Positions 35,746-43,698 of a DNA stretch of 44,386 nucleotides are shown here, in pieces (positions within the stretch are counted from its first letter, which is position 1; each line of letters starts with the position of its first letter). Source of the stretch: Lysobacterales bacterium (GTDB lineage Bacteria > Pseudomonadota > Gammaproteobacteria > Xanthomonadales > SZUA-36). The stretch lies in assembly GCA_029859645.1 (NCBI GenBank), contig JAOUCS010000014.1, positions 1 through 44,386 on the forward strand. The letters run 5' to 3'. A program made the translations under genes and the position numbers. The notes under the pieces were generated by a model. The model searched no databases, was not told the DNA's origin, and saw nothing but the letters and a program-made list of their open reading frames with translations.

Positions 35746-37986
35746 ATGTTGCGGCGCACCTTCCTGGTTGGCGGTTTGACGGCATCAGGCGGTTTCCTGC
35801 TGGGTATTCCGGCGGTAAAAGCTCTGACTGGTGAAGATGCGGGTAATGGTGCAGGTGAAGCAGGCGGCAAGATTGGCTTTTTCGTTGAGATCAACCCGGA
35901 CAACACCGTGACCATAGGAGTGGCCCAGCCTGAAATCGGGCAGGGCGTGCGTACGTCCATGCCGATGCTGGTCGCAGAAGAACTCGATGTCGACTGGGCC
36001 AGCGTGTCGGTCAGGCAAATGCCGCTGGGCATCGTCAAGACTGCAGATGGTTTTACCTGGAAATACGGGGGGCAGGGTGCCGGGGGCAGCACCGCCGTCA
36101 CGGGAAACTGGGAATTTTTGCGCGAGGTCGGCGCAACCGCTCGACAGATGCTGATCAGCGTGGCAGCGGCGCGCTGGGGAGTCGAGCCAGGCGCCTGCCG
36201 CACTGAGTCAGGTGAAGTCATCTGTGACGCGTTGGGAAAACGCTTTCGCTACAGCGACCTCGCGACGCAGGCGGCAAAGCTGCCCGTGCCCGAGCAGAAG
36301 CCGTCTTTCAAAGAGCCCTCGGACTACCGCATCATCGGCAAGCCCACCGGCGTGGTAGATATCCGCGATATCGTCACCGGCAAAACCAGGTTTGGTATTG
36401 ATACCGAAGTATCCGGGATGCGCTATGCGGTCATCCAGCGCAGCCCCTACCTGGACGGCACCGTCAAGTCATTCAACGACAGTAAAACCCGAAAAGTCCC
36501 GGGTGTCGTCGATGTGTTCAAAATCGATGGACCCGGGCCGGATGAGCCTTACCTGATCCTGGCCAGCGGAGTGGCCGTGGTAGCAACCTCCACCTGGGCT
36601 GCAATGCAGGGCAGAAAGGCCCTGGAAATTGAATGGGACAAGGGACCACATCAACAGGAGAGTACTGAGTCTTTCTGGCGCCAGGCAGAAAAGCTGCTTG
36701 CGGACACTGGCCAGGTGGTCCGGAACGATGGAGACCTGGACGCGGCGCTGAAGCAGGCCAGCAAGGTGGTTACAGCGCGCTACGAAGTGCCGTTCGTGAA
36801 CCATGCGCCGATGGAACCCCAGAATTGCTTCGTGCATGTGGAAAAAGATAAAGCCCGGGTTATTGCGCCCACCCAGTCGCCTTCAGGAGCCAGCAGGGCC
36901 GTTGCGGCCGTGACCGGGCTGCCCCGTGAGCACATCGAAGTTGAAATGACACGGGTCGGGGGTGGCTTCGGCAGGCGCCTGACCAACGACTACGTCGCCG
37001 AGGCGGCGATGATTTCTCAGCGGATCGGCGCAGCGGTCAAATTGCAATGGAGCCGAGAGGACGACGTCAAACACGATTTCTACCGCCCCTCGGGCCTGCA
37101 TGAAATGAAGGCCGGCCTGGATGCTTCCGGCAAAGTGACCGGCTGGACACAGCGCCTGGCCAGCGCCGGAAAATACTACCGTCGCCCCAACGTAGCCCCG
37201 GAAGAGCAATACGCGGCGGAGCTCTACATCGACGATTTTCCTGCACAGATTGTCGAAAACCTGCGAATTGAATGGTTCGAAGTTCAGTCCGGCATGCCGC
37301 GCGGTTCGTGGCGGGCGCCGGCACATACGGCGAATGCTTTCGTGGTGCAGTCTTTTATCGATGAAATTGCGCATGCCAGCGGACAGGACCCGTTGCAGTT
37401 GCGGCTTGAGCTCTATGGAGAAAACAGGGATCTCGAATACGGTCAGCACGGCGGCCCGGTGTTTAACCCATGGCGTCTTTCGCGGCTGCTGAAGCATGTC
37501 GCCGAACGAATTGATTACAAGGCAAGGCGGCCTGGTAGAAAGGGGGTTGGGGTCGCGTCACATTTTACCTTTGGGGGCTACGCGGCGCACGCAGTAGAGC
37601 TGGAAGTTGATGATGAGGGAAGCCTTAATATCAATCGAATCGTAGCTGCCGTGGACTGTGGCATCGCGGTTAACCCCCTGGGCGTTGAAGCGCAACTGGA
37701 AGGAGGCACCATCGATGGACTGAGCACCGCGCTCAACCTCGAAATTACAGTCGAAGAAGGGCAGGTGGTCCAAAGCAATTTCCATAACTACAGGGTTGCC
37801 CGAATGGCGCAGATGCCTGCAGTACTCGAAACACATATCTTGCCATTTGGCGACAAACCGACGGGCATGGGTGAGATGGGGCTGCCCAGCCTGGCGCCAG
37901 CCCTGACCAACGCCATTTACAATGCCTGCGGTGTGCGTATCCGAAAACTTCCTGTCCGGGATCAACTGAAGCAAGCGCTTGCCTGA
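35746..37986 (+). CDS. Molybdenum hydroxylase large subunit, Tat-exported (IorB-like)
   Basis: This 746-aa protein begins RRTFLVGGLTASGGFLLG, a Tat-type signal, so it is probably exported folded with its cofactor. Family motifs are GQGVRTSMPMLVAEELDV, MEPQNCFVHV, GGGFGRR, SGMPRGSWRAPAHTANAF and GMGEMGLPSLAP, the last containing the catalytic Glu. This layout matches isoquinoline 1-oxidoreductase-type two-subunit hydroxylases, which lack the FAD subunit of xanthine dehydrogenase. They hydroxylate N-heterocycles or oxidise aldehydes. No cytochrome partner is in the window. Confidence 0.93.
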   Translation: MLRRTFLVGGLTASGGFLLGIPAVKALTGEDAGNGAGEAGGKIGFFVEINPDNTVTIGVAQPEIGQGVRTSMPMLVAEELDVDWASVSVRQMPLGIVKTADGFTWKYGGQGAGGSTAVTGNWEFLREVGATARQMLISVAAARWGVEPGACRTESGEVICDALGKRFRYSDLATQAAKLPVPEQKPSFKEPSDYRIIGKPTGVVDIRDIVTGKTRFGIDTEVSGMRYAVIQRSPYLDGTVKSFNDSKTRKVPGVVDVFKIDGPGPDEPYLILASGVAVVATSTWAAMQGRKALEIEWDKGPHQQESTESFWRQAEKLLADTGQVVRNDGDLDAALKQASKVVTARYEVPFVNHAPMEPQNCFVHVEKDKARVIAPTQSPSGASRAVAAVTGLPREHIEVEMTRVGGGFGRRLTNDYVAEAAMISQRIGAAVKLQWSREDDVKHDFYRPSGLHEMKAGLDASGKVTGWTQRLASAGKYYRRPNVAPEEQYAAELYIDDFPAQIVENLRIEWFEVQSGMPRGSWRAPAHTANAFVVQSFIDEIAHASGQDPLQLRLELYGENRDLEYGQHGGPVFNPWRLSRLLKHVAERIDYKARRPGRKGVGVASHFTFGGYAAHAVELEVDDEGSLNINRIVAAVDCGIAVNPLGVEAQLEGGTIDGLSTALNLEITVEEGQVVQSNFHNYRVARMAQMPAVLETHILPFGDKPTGMGEMGLPSLAPALTNAIYNACGVRIRKLPVRDQLKQALA

Positions 37987-37991
37987 GCTGC

Positions 37992-38020
37992 CTGACCGGA
38001 AGGTTGCCGTAGTTTATAAT
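37992..38020 (+). promoter_or_regulatory. Promoter for the xdhC-mocA pair
   Basis: A perfect -10 TATAAT (38015-38020) lies 17 bp after CTGACC (37992-37997), which matches -35 at four of six positions. It sits between the large subunit stop and xdhC. The maturation genes may thus be made independently of the enzyme genes. Confidence 0.6.
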
Positions 38021-38055
38021 TTCAATTCTTTCAGCACGTCAACAAAGGACTGAAT

Positions 38056-39132
38056 GTGCATCTTGGAATTCCTGCCCTGCTAGATTTCTATCGCGCGCAC
38101 CGGGAAGAAGATTCACTGGTATTGGCGACCATTGTCGGTACACAAGGCTCTACTTACCGTAAACCCGGTGCAATGATGTTGATCAGCCGGGAGGGGCAGT
38201 ACGAAGGTATGATTTCCGGAGGTTGCCTGGAAGGCGATCTCCTGCACCATGCGGCCGGCGTTTTTGAGTCGGGTGAAGCCGCGTTTGTCACCTACGACAT
38301 GCATGCCGATGAGGAACTGGTCTGGGGGCTTGGGCTTGGCTGTGACGGCGTTATTCATCTGCTGCTTCAGCGACTTGATAAGAAACGCGGTTTTGGCTTT
38401 CTGAAGCAGTTGTACGCTTCTCACAGTGCCAGGCGGGCGGTGTTACTCGCATTGGTGACTGAAACCGATAAAGGCTTGCCCTGTGGGGCTTTCGGGCTGC
38501 TTGACAATGCTGATATATCAGACGGAGAGCCTGTCATTCTGGAAATCCTGCAGTCTCTGGCGACACCATGGCCGCAGTGGCGAGTGAATCGGACGTCGGT
38601 TGGACTGGAGAGCGAATCGGCCGGGCTGATCCTGGTGCAGATGCCGGCCAGAACCCGGGTATTGATCTGCGGCGGCGGACCGGACTCAGTGCCGTTGGCC
38701 CGGGTGCTTTCAGAACTGGATTGGGAGGTCCAGGTAGTGGATCATCGGCCGGCTTTTGCCCGGCAGGAGCGATACCCGTCAGGGTGCCTGGTGACCCGCG
38801 CAAATCCCTCACTGCTCAGCGAAGTGGTGAACCTGCAGGACGTTGACGCGGCGGTGATCATGAGCCATCACCTGGAAAACGACGCCCGGTATCTTGAGCA
38901 GGTGTCCGCTTTCAATATTCCCTATATCGGTGCATTGGGCCCCAGGGCCAGGAAAAAGCGCTTGCGCGAGATATCCGGACGGCAGGACGTCGAAATTTAT
39001 GGTCCGGCAGGACTGGATATCGGGGCGGAACTGCCGTCATCGATTGCCTTGTCCATAGCCGCCGAAATTCACGCGGTTCTGAATCAGCGAAATGGCTGTT
39101 CGCTGACGCTGAAGACCGATGCCCAAGCATAA
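38056..39132 (+). CDS. xdhC: XdhC/CoxI-family molybdenum cofactor maturation factor
   Basis: The 358-aa protein has the N-terminal XdhC/CoxI domain (GSTYRKPGAMMLI, ISGGCLEGDL, LGLGCDGVI) and a C-terminal Rossmann-like domain (RVLICGGGPDSVPLA). XdhC-type proteins bind the molybdenum cofactor, aid its sulfuration and deliver it to hydroxylases. The start is GTG with AAAGGA 7 bases upstream. It follows the large subunit and overlaps the nucleotidyltransferase gene by 14 bases. Confidence 0.92.
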   Translation: MHLGIPALLDFYRAHREEDSLVLATIVGTQGSTYRKPGAMMLISREGQYEGMISGGCLEGDLLHHAAGVFESGEAAFVTYDMHADEELVWGLGLGCDGVIHLLLQRLDKKRGFGFLKQLYASHSARRAVLLALVTETDKGLPCGAFGLLDNADISDGEPVILEILQSLATPWPQWRVNRTSVGLESESAGLILVQMPARTRVLICGGGPDSVPLARVLSELDWEVQVVDHRPAFARQERYPSGCLVTRANPSLLSEVVNLQDVDAAVIMSHHLENDARYLEQVSAFNIPYIGALGPRARKKRLREISGRQDVEIYGPAGLDIGAELPSSIALSIAAEIHAVLNQRNGCSLTLKTDAQA

Positions 39133-39736
39133 GCTGGCGGCGATTCTGCTCGCCGCAGGCTGTTCCAGCCGCCTTGGCCGGGCCAAGCAACTTGTGATTC
39201 ACCACGGTGAAACACTGGTGAGGCGCTCGGCGCGACTCTTGCTGGAGTTGCAACTGGATGTCGTCGTGGTAACCGGATGTGAGTCAACGGCGGTTGTAGA
39301 GAGCCTGGAAGGGTTGCCTTTAACGGTTGTACACAATCCCGAATGGGAACAAGGGATGGGTACATCTATTGCGTGCGGGGCGAAACATATCGCGCCGGCC
39401 AGTGAAGGTGTCCTGGTAATGCCCATTGATCTCTGGCGACTCGGCATAAAGGACCTTTTAGCCATTATTGAATCATGGGAAGCTGATATATCAAGTGTAT
39501 GTGCAACTTCATGGTTTGAGGATAAAACCCTTAATTACGGTCCACCCAGCATATTCCCATGTGATTTAATACACGAATTACAATGCATGCATGGAATTAA
39601 GGGTGCAAAAGTGTTGATCGACAAAGAACGGCAGCGACTCGAGCTCATTCACAGACCCAACGCGGCTTGGGACCTGGACAGCCCCGCGGACCTGCAGCAA
39701 CTACTCAGTCAGAATGAGCGCTGCCCCAGTAATTGA
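39119..39736 (+). CDS. MocA-like molybdenum cofactor nucleotidyltransferase
   Basis: This 205-aa enzyme has the NTP-transferase loop LAAGCSSRLGRAKQL (11-25) and a metal-binding Asp in VMPIDLW. MocA-type enzymes usually have a CD-x-P form there, so the site is slightly unusual. It probably makes the cytosine dinucleotide form of the cofactor for the upstream hydroxylase. Its middle third (39481-39600) is only about 37% GC by hand count, well below its surroundings, although the frame is open. Its 3' end overlaps the convergent methyltransferase by 32 bases. Confidence 0.85.
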   Translation: MPKHKLAAILLAAGCSSRLGRAKQLVIHHGETLVRRSARLLLELQLDVVVVTGCESTAVVESLEGLPLTVVHNPEWEQGMGTSIACGAKHIAPASEGVLVMPIDLWRLGIKDLLAIIESWEADISSVCATSWFEDKTLNYGPPSIFPCDLIHELQCMHGIKGAKVLIDKERQRLELIHRPNAAWDLDSPADLQQLLSQNERCPSN

Positions 39737-40322
39737 AACTGGCGGGTTTCCAGCCAGGAATATACATGGTCTGAAGGTCGCTGCTGGTGAATCCGGAATT
39801 TGCCAGCAACTGCGGTATCGGCCGGTTCAGGTGACACCCGCCACCCAGCATTCCCCAAATGGGGTTCAGGCGATTTTGCCATCGCGCCACGCTGGCATCG
39901 GGTGCCTCTCCATGTTCACAAAAAAGCAATTCACCGCCGGGTTTGAGTACCCGCTTGATCTCTTGCAGTGCCGTTGCTACATCCGGAACGGTACACAGCG
40001 TGTAAGTGATCACGACTGTGTCGGCAGAGTCATTTTCCAGCGGGATTGATTCAGCGCCTGCCTGCATGAATTCGGCATCGATGTGATGGCCACCGGCATT
40101 TTTTTGCGCGATCGACCACATTTCTGACGATGGATCGATACCCCATAAGTGATCCACTTTGCTTGCATCGTAAAACGGTATGTTGAGTCCGGAACCTATA
40201 CCGATCTCAAGCACGCGTCCGCTGGCTCTTGGAATCAGCTTCGCGCGCTGCTTCATGGTCGGCTTTTGTCCACAAGCGAGGTGAACCATTGTCGGCATGA
40301 TGTAAGTGTTATAAAAACCCAT
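39705..40322 (-). CDS. Class I SAM-dependent methyltransferase
   Basis: A 205-aa methyltransferase with SAM motif VLEIGIGSGLN, acidic loop GIDPSSEM, AGAESIPLENDSADTVV and EIKRVLKPGGELLFCEHG. The C-terminal GGGCHLNRPIPQLLANSGF resembles methyltransferases of the METTL7/phospholipid type. The start ATG 40322 gives MGFYNTYIMPTMVHLAC, which fits such proteins. It is not UbiE, which lies elsewhere. Its acceptor is unknown; a lipid is possible. Confidence 0.82.
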   Translation of the reverse strand: MGFYNTYIMPTMVHLACGQKPTMKQRAKLIPRASGRVLEIGIGSGLNIPFYDASKVDHLWGIDPSSEMWSIAQKNAGGHHIDAEFMQAGAESIPLENDSADTVVITYTLCTVPDVATALQEIKRVLKPGGELLFCEHGEAPDASVARWQNRLNPIWGMLGGGCHLNRPIPQLLANSGFTSSDLQTMYIPGWKPASFNYWGSAHSD

Positions 40323-40366
40323 AATCGACCCGGTTCGCCGTTCAGGAACCTGGTGCATGCGGCCGG

Positions 40367-40966
40367 TCAATCGATGCGCCGGACTCCAACTGACCTGCCT
40401 GAGTCAGGGTGTTTCATGATGAATTTGCCAATCATGTTTTGCGTAATGACGATGTTTGAGTCGCCGCCGCTGTAACGCAAGGATCCCGGCGTACGCTGAC
40501 GCCAGACCTGGCCGTTATCCAGCACAAACACGGTTTTTCCGGACCAGCCGGAAAATTGGGGAATGACTTTGGCAAGCAGTTCGAATTTCACTTTCTTTTC
40601 TTTTTTCTTTTCCTTGCTGGTCTTATACCCACCAGGGTACTCATCGGTGGTTTCCTGCTGAACTTCCGGAGCGGGGGATGGAGCGGCAGCGGGCGCAGCA
40701 GCGGGCGCAGCAGCAGCGGTTGCAGCGGCTGCTTCAGCTTCCTTTCGTTGCTTGCCGGGTACCGGGGGTCCCTTGATCGCGCCTTCCCGGTACCTGGCCA
40801 CCCATTCGCTGAGGTGCGCGCGTTCGGCATCCGAAAGCTTATCCAGTCCGGAGGCGGTAAAGTCCTCGGGCGCCATCAGGGTTTGAATTTCAGGTGCATT
40901 CTTGTGTTCAGCCGCACTGACGGTCAGCAGGCCGAAGGCACATATCAGAAGAACAAGTTTTCTCAA
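40367..40966 (-). CDS. Exported protein with Ala/Pro linker, unknown function
   Basis: This 199-aa protein has a signal peptide (to about residue 19), a short conserved part (ASGLDKLSDAERAHLSEWVARYREG), an Ala/Pro-rich linker (about 78-100), a Lys/Glu-rich stretch and a C-terminal domain with FSGWSGKTVFVLDNGQVWRQR. Similar two-part proteins are seen in gammaproteobacteria without known function. The start is TTG with AGGA 7 bases upstream. The low-complexity linker is a real coding stretch, since frame and composition hold on both sides. Confidence 0.75.
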   Translation of the reverse strand: MRKLVLLICAFGLLTVSAAEHKNAPEIQTLMAPEDFTASGLDKLSDAERAHLSEWVARYREGAIKGPPVPGKQRKEAEAAAATAAAAPAAAPAAAPSPAPEVQQETTDEYPGGYKTSKEKKKEKKVKFELLAKVIPQFSGWSGKTVFVLDNGQVWRQRTPGSLRYSGGDSNIVITQNMIGKFIMKHPDSGRSVGVRRID

Positions 40967-41150
40967 GGGTAATCCTGCCTGTGAGAGATTGAATTTGCGG
41001 ATATTTTACACGCATATCGGTTTCGGCGTGGTGTGAGCATGGATTGGACGCCGGTTTTTTTGTCCCGTAAAACTATCCGGACATCGCAATAGATACCCGA
41101 TGTTACTTAAAGGGTCGTATCATAAGGGTATTACGGTCGTGGTATCGGAT

Positions 41151-42317
41151 ATGCAATTGACAAAAGCACTGCTGGTTATGTGGGTGATTTCACTGTTGAC
41201 CGCGTGTGTCATTACACCAGACAAGAAGTCGACGCTGGGTACGATCGATGTCAGTCCGGTCATGGTCCTGGAAAGCAGTCCGCTGGGGAAGGGTGCCGAA
41301 GATCTTGATCTGTCGGGCGTGGACATCCTGGAAATGACTCCAGAGATGATGGATTTTGCCGATTCGTACATGAAAGGTTCCAACAACCGGTACCGGCGTA
41401 TGCAGCGACTGGTGTACGCGATCATCGGCGATGGCCATTTCGAACTGGTCTATGACGATAAAACACGTACCGCGAGTCAGACATTCCAGCAAGCGCGTGG
41501 TAACTGCCTCTCCTTCACAAACCTTTTTATTGCAATGGCCCGCTACCTGGATATCCATGCCGAATACCAGGAAGTTGACATTCCACCGGATTGGTCACTG
41601 GTGGGCGAGTCCTTCTTTTTCAGTCAGCATGTCAATGTCCTGGTTGACCTGGGCGTAGGAATCCAGCGCGTGGTTGATTTCAATATTTATGACTTCCAGG
41701 CCACTTATGACAGGCGCACCATCAGCGACGCCCGCGCCCGCGCGCACTATTTCAGCAATATCGGCGTTGAGCAAATGATGAATGGCGAGACCACTCTGGC
41801 CTATGCCAATTTTCGCCAAGCGCTGTTGGAAGACGACCGTTTTAGCCCGGCCTGGATCAACATGGGTATACTGCATCGCCGGGAAAAGCGCCCCAATTAC
41901 GCGGAAGCCGCTTATAAGCAGGCCCTGGACATCTACCAATTCAACCTCATCGCGATGAGTAACCTGGCAAACCTGTACGCGGAAGAGGGTAAGACTGATC
42001 TGGCCGAACAGTACCTTGCGAGAGTCCGCCTGCACCGAATGAACAACCCTTATTACCGGTATGCCGTGGCAAACACCGCTTTCATCGATGGTGATTACCG
42101 GACCGCCATTGAAAATCTTGATTTCGCGATTGAAAAAGTCGATGACGAGGATCGATTTTACTTCCTGCTAAGCCTCAGCTACCTGATGAGCGGAGATAAA
42201 GATGAGTCGACACGCTGGATGAAGAAAGCGGAGGAAGTCGCCCAGCAGAATGAGAGCCGTGAAAAATACAGTCACAAGCTGGATTTATTGATTAGTCAGC
42301 AGCAGGCGGAAAATTGA
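41151..42317 (+). CDS. Lipoprotein with transglutaminase-like domain and TPR repeats
   Basis: This 388-aa protein starts with a lipoprotein signal (LLTAC, Cys19). It has a transglutaminase-like core: Cys119 in RGNCLSFTNLFIAMARYL, His160 in FSQHVNVLVDLG and Asp in VVDFN. Several TPR units follow (about 205-375; for example AYANFRQALLEDDRFSPAWINMG). ATG 41151 is chosen because the lipobox then lies correctly; a frame start at 41100 adds 17 residues. This combination suggests an envelope cysteine peptidase or a scaffold. The DUF547 gene follows after 111 bp. Confidence 0.83.
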   Translation: MQLTKALLVMWVISLLTACVITPDKKSTLGTIDVSPVMVLESSPLGKGAEDLDLSGVDILEMTPEMMDFADSYMKGSNNRYRRMQRLVYAIIGDGHFELVYDDKTRTASQTFQQARGNCLSFTNLFIAMARYLDIHAEYQEVDIPPDWSLVGESFFFSQHVNVLVDLGVGIQRVVDFNIYDFQATYDRRTISDARARAHYFSNIGVEQMMNGETTLAYANFRQALLEDDRFSPAWINMGILHRREKRPNYAEAAYKQALDIYQFNLIAMSNLANLYAEEGKTDLAEQYLARVRLHRMNNPYYRYAVANTAFIDGDYRTAIENLDFAIEKVDDEDRFYFLLSLSYLMSGDKDESTRWMKKAEEVAQQNESREKYSHKLDLLISQQQAEN

Positions 42318-42428
42318 AAAGCACAAAAGCTGTTTTGCCAACTGAAACAAGATGGTGGACACGGTAGAATATTCTTGAAAGACAGCCGGGCTGGATTGCG
42401 GCCCCGGCAGCTGAAAATTTGAGGTGCA

Positions 42429-43661
42429 ATGATGTTAAAGCGTTTGTGTTCGACCCTGGTGATTAGTGCCGGGCTGATCCTGTCCGGCCCCATATTGGCA
42501 GACACCCTGTCTGAAGTCCCCGCACCATTCAGAGGCAGCGACTCCACTTCCACTTACCAGATCAACTATTCGCAGCTAAACGCGCTGCTGAAAGTTTCGG
42601 TGGTGGACACGGGGCGCTCTACCCGCGCAGTGGCCGATCCCACTCGGGCCCCGACCGGCTCCCGGATGAAGGCCAATGTAAAAAGGTCCACAACGAACGA
42701 AGGCAACCGCTTTTATTTTGAATTGTTCAACGGTGATGATGAGGCCGCGAAGGCGCTGGAGGATATCCGGGACAATCTCGCGGCGCTGCCGTCACAAGCA
42801 CCACTGCAATTTTTTAACCGGAATGAGCAACTGGCATACTGGCTGAACCTGTATAACTTCACGCTCCTCAACGAGGTGGTGAAAGTCTATCCCAAGCGCA
42901 AGTTGAATAAGCTTCTGAAGGGCAAGAAGTCGATTCTCGATAAAAAGCTGGTAACCGTTGCGGGCGTTCCACTGAGTCTCAACGATATCCAGCATGTCAT
43001 TCTGAAGCAGAATTACGAGAACAGCCCACTGGTCATGTACGGGCTTTACCAGGGTATCATCGGTGGCCCCAATATCCGTAAGTCGGCTTACACGGGCGCC
43101 AATGTCCAGCGAAACCTGGCCGACAATGCGGCCGAGTTCATCAACTCCAATCGCGGCACCTACTCCAGGGATGAGAAAATTTTTCGAGCTTCCAGCCTTT
43201 ACGACCGTAACCGGGGCTATTTCCCCAATTTCCAGGAAGACCTGAAGAAGCATTTGCTGGTGTACCTGCAGGGCAGTGAGCGGAGTAAACTCGAGTACGC
43301 GAGTACGATTAAACCGGATATTGACGATTGGACGGTCACGGATATTTATGGCTCCTATCCGCAAATCGGTGGCAGCTTTGCGCAGAACAACGCGGCATTG
43401 CTGGACTCCACCAAATCTGTCACCACGGGTGAAGCGGGTGTAGTCGCCGCGCCAAGCTCTCTTGCCTCCAGTCGCATTGTTTCACGATCATCTCCAACCA
43501 GTTACGTCAGCCCGGAATTGTTGACCCAATTGCAGGAGTTGAAGGCGAAACAGGATGCCACCAACCTCGACAAGGCCACCGTGACGGTGGAGGAACTGGG
43601 TGAAGTTGCGGTTGAACCCTCAACTGAATCCGAACCTGATACCGATAACGACGAGCAATAA
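42429..43661 (+). CDS. DUF547-domain exported protein
   Basis: The 410-aa protein has a signal peptide (about 1-25, ILADT) and a DUF547 core (FNRNEQLAYWLNLYNFTLLNEVVKVYP, VAGVPLSLNDIQHVIL, IGGPNIRKSAYTG). After about residue 315 the tail is low-complexity, Ser/Thr- and Glu-rich and probably disordered. DUF547 has no settled function. GAGG precedes the ATG by about 4 bases. It is the downstream neighbour of the transglutaminase-like lipoprotein. Confidence 0.87.
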   Translation: MMLKRLCSTLVISAGLILSGPILADTLSEVPAPFRGSDSTSTYQINYSQLNALLKVSVVDTGRSTRAVADPTRAPTGSRMKANVKRSTTNEGNRFYFELFNGDDEAAKALEDIRDNLAALPSQAPLQFFNRNEQLAYWLNLYNFTLLNEVVKVYPKRKLNKLLKGKKSILDKKLVTVAGVPLSLNDIQHVILKQNYENSPLVMYGLYQGIIGGPNIRKSAYTGANVQRNLADNAAEFINSNRGTYSRDEKIFRASSLYDRNRGYFPNFQEDLKKHLLVYLQGSERSKLEYASTIKPDIDDWTVTDIYGSYPQIGGSFAQNNAALLDSTKSVTTGEAGVVAAPSSLASSRIVSRSSPTSYVSPELLTQLQELKAKQDATNLDKATVTVEELGEVAVEPSTESEPDTDNDEQ

Positions 43662-43698
43662 AGGCGGCTGCGCTCGACGGCGTTAAATTAAAGAGAGG

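Noticed and set aside
40670-40735. Repeat array or frameshift in the Ala/Pro-rich stretch
   Set aside because: The GCGGGCGCAGCA-like repeats code for an Ala/Pro linker in a continuous frame with conserved domains on both sides.
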